64,000 nt of DNA from the NCBI RefSeq assembly GCF_009695585.1, contig NZ_VUNR01000013.1:16816-80815 (forward strand), given 5' to 3'. Position 1 is the stretch's first letter. Every line of letters starts with the position of its first letter. Of the stretch, positions 63,849 through 64,000 are shown piece by piece. The DNA is from Anaerovibrio slackiae (GTDB taxonomy: Bacteria; Bacillota; Negativicutes; Selenomonadales; Selenomonadaceae). The position numbers and the translations under genes were made by a program. The notes under the pieces are model-generated. The model saw nothing but the letters and a program-made list of their open reading frames with translations. It had not been told where the DNA came from and made no database searches.

Positions 63849-64000
63849 GTTTTATGGCGAATGTATAAGGGTATAGCAACCTGGTAATATGTCAACAGGT
63901 TTTCTCAAAAGTTTTTGAAGCAAATTCTTGAAATAAAGTGCACTTAACAAACCTTCAGGATTATAAGCAAAAATCCCAAAGGCATGTTTGTAAATATTAT

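Overview
The window is a bacterial chromosome segment carrying one complete-looking prophage of about 55.7 kb, with host genes on both sides. The host genes are the 3' part of an HlyD-type adaptor gene, a glutamine synthetase gene, a feoA-feoB cluster, a LysR regulator and a YeiH-type permease. Their style (strong sigma70 promoters, AGGAGG ribosome binding sites, about 50% GC, a short FeoB with a Cys-rich partner) suggests Bacillota, possibly Negativicutes. The genus assignment is inference. No tRNA, rRNA or cas genes were seen. || Layout. 1-3093: host genes. 3107-3121 and 58828-58842: 15-bp direct repeat, the proposed attL and attR. 3098-8700 (mostly minus strand): lysogeny and accessory block, namely tyrosine integrase, ImmA/IrrE peptidase, a small gene split by an IS608-type element that keeps only its omegaRNA end, DUF2513 protein, two tandem small RNA genes, DinD, a TIR-like protein (ThsB family), a SLATT two-TM protein and the XRE repressor. 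8701-8855: divergent promoters with repeated TAACG-N5-CGTTA operators. 8856-23517: early genes on the plus strand, namely a Cro-like protein, a mini-CRISPR array, a Rad50/SbcC-like ATPase, a RecT gene split by a group I intron, an MBL-fold nuclease, an HNHc nuclease, a replication initiator with in-gene iterons, a helicase loader, a pentapeptide-repeat protein, DUF1064, a radical SAM enzyme and MazG. 23712-33864: terminases, P22-like portal, scaffold, coat and tail genes. 33953-37970: tail-tip genes and a complete diversity-generating retroelement (DGR). 38627-39690: holin and endolysin. 39996-58814: ejection proteins ending in a 4,897-aa polyvalent protein. || How the parts work together. The large portal, small connector genes and ejection proteins, with no tape measure or sheath, indicate a podovirus-type virion. 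The DGR should diversify a lectin-like tip protein and so shift receptor range. The giant protein combines peptidase, lytic transglycosylase, N6-methylase-like and SNF2-helicase-like modules. It is probably injected with the DNA to help entry and counter host restriction. || The most unusual point is the density of conflict and genome-rearrangement systems. The two-spacer, cas-less CRISPR array carries spacers that match two of this phage's own early genes at 35/41 and 34/39 positions, as expected if they were taken from a relative's versions of those genes. The lysogeny operon carries a TIR-like plus SLATT pair bracketed by a 36-bp repeat of the repressor 3' end. There are two tandem promoter-terminator small RNAs, a solo omegaRNA element, a group I intron with a GIY-YIG endonuclease, and a coding-looking gene nested out of frame in the giant gene.
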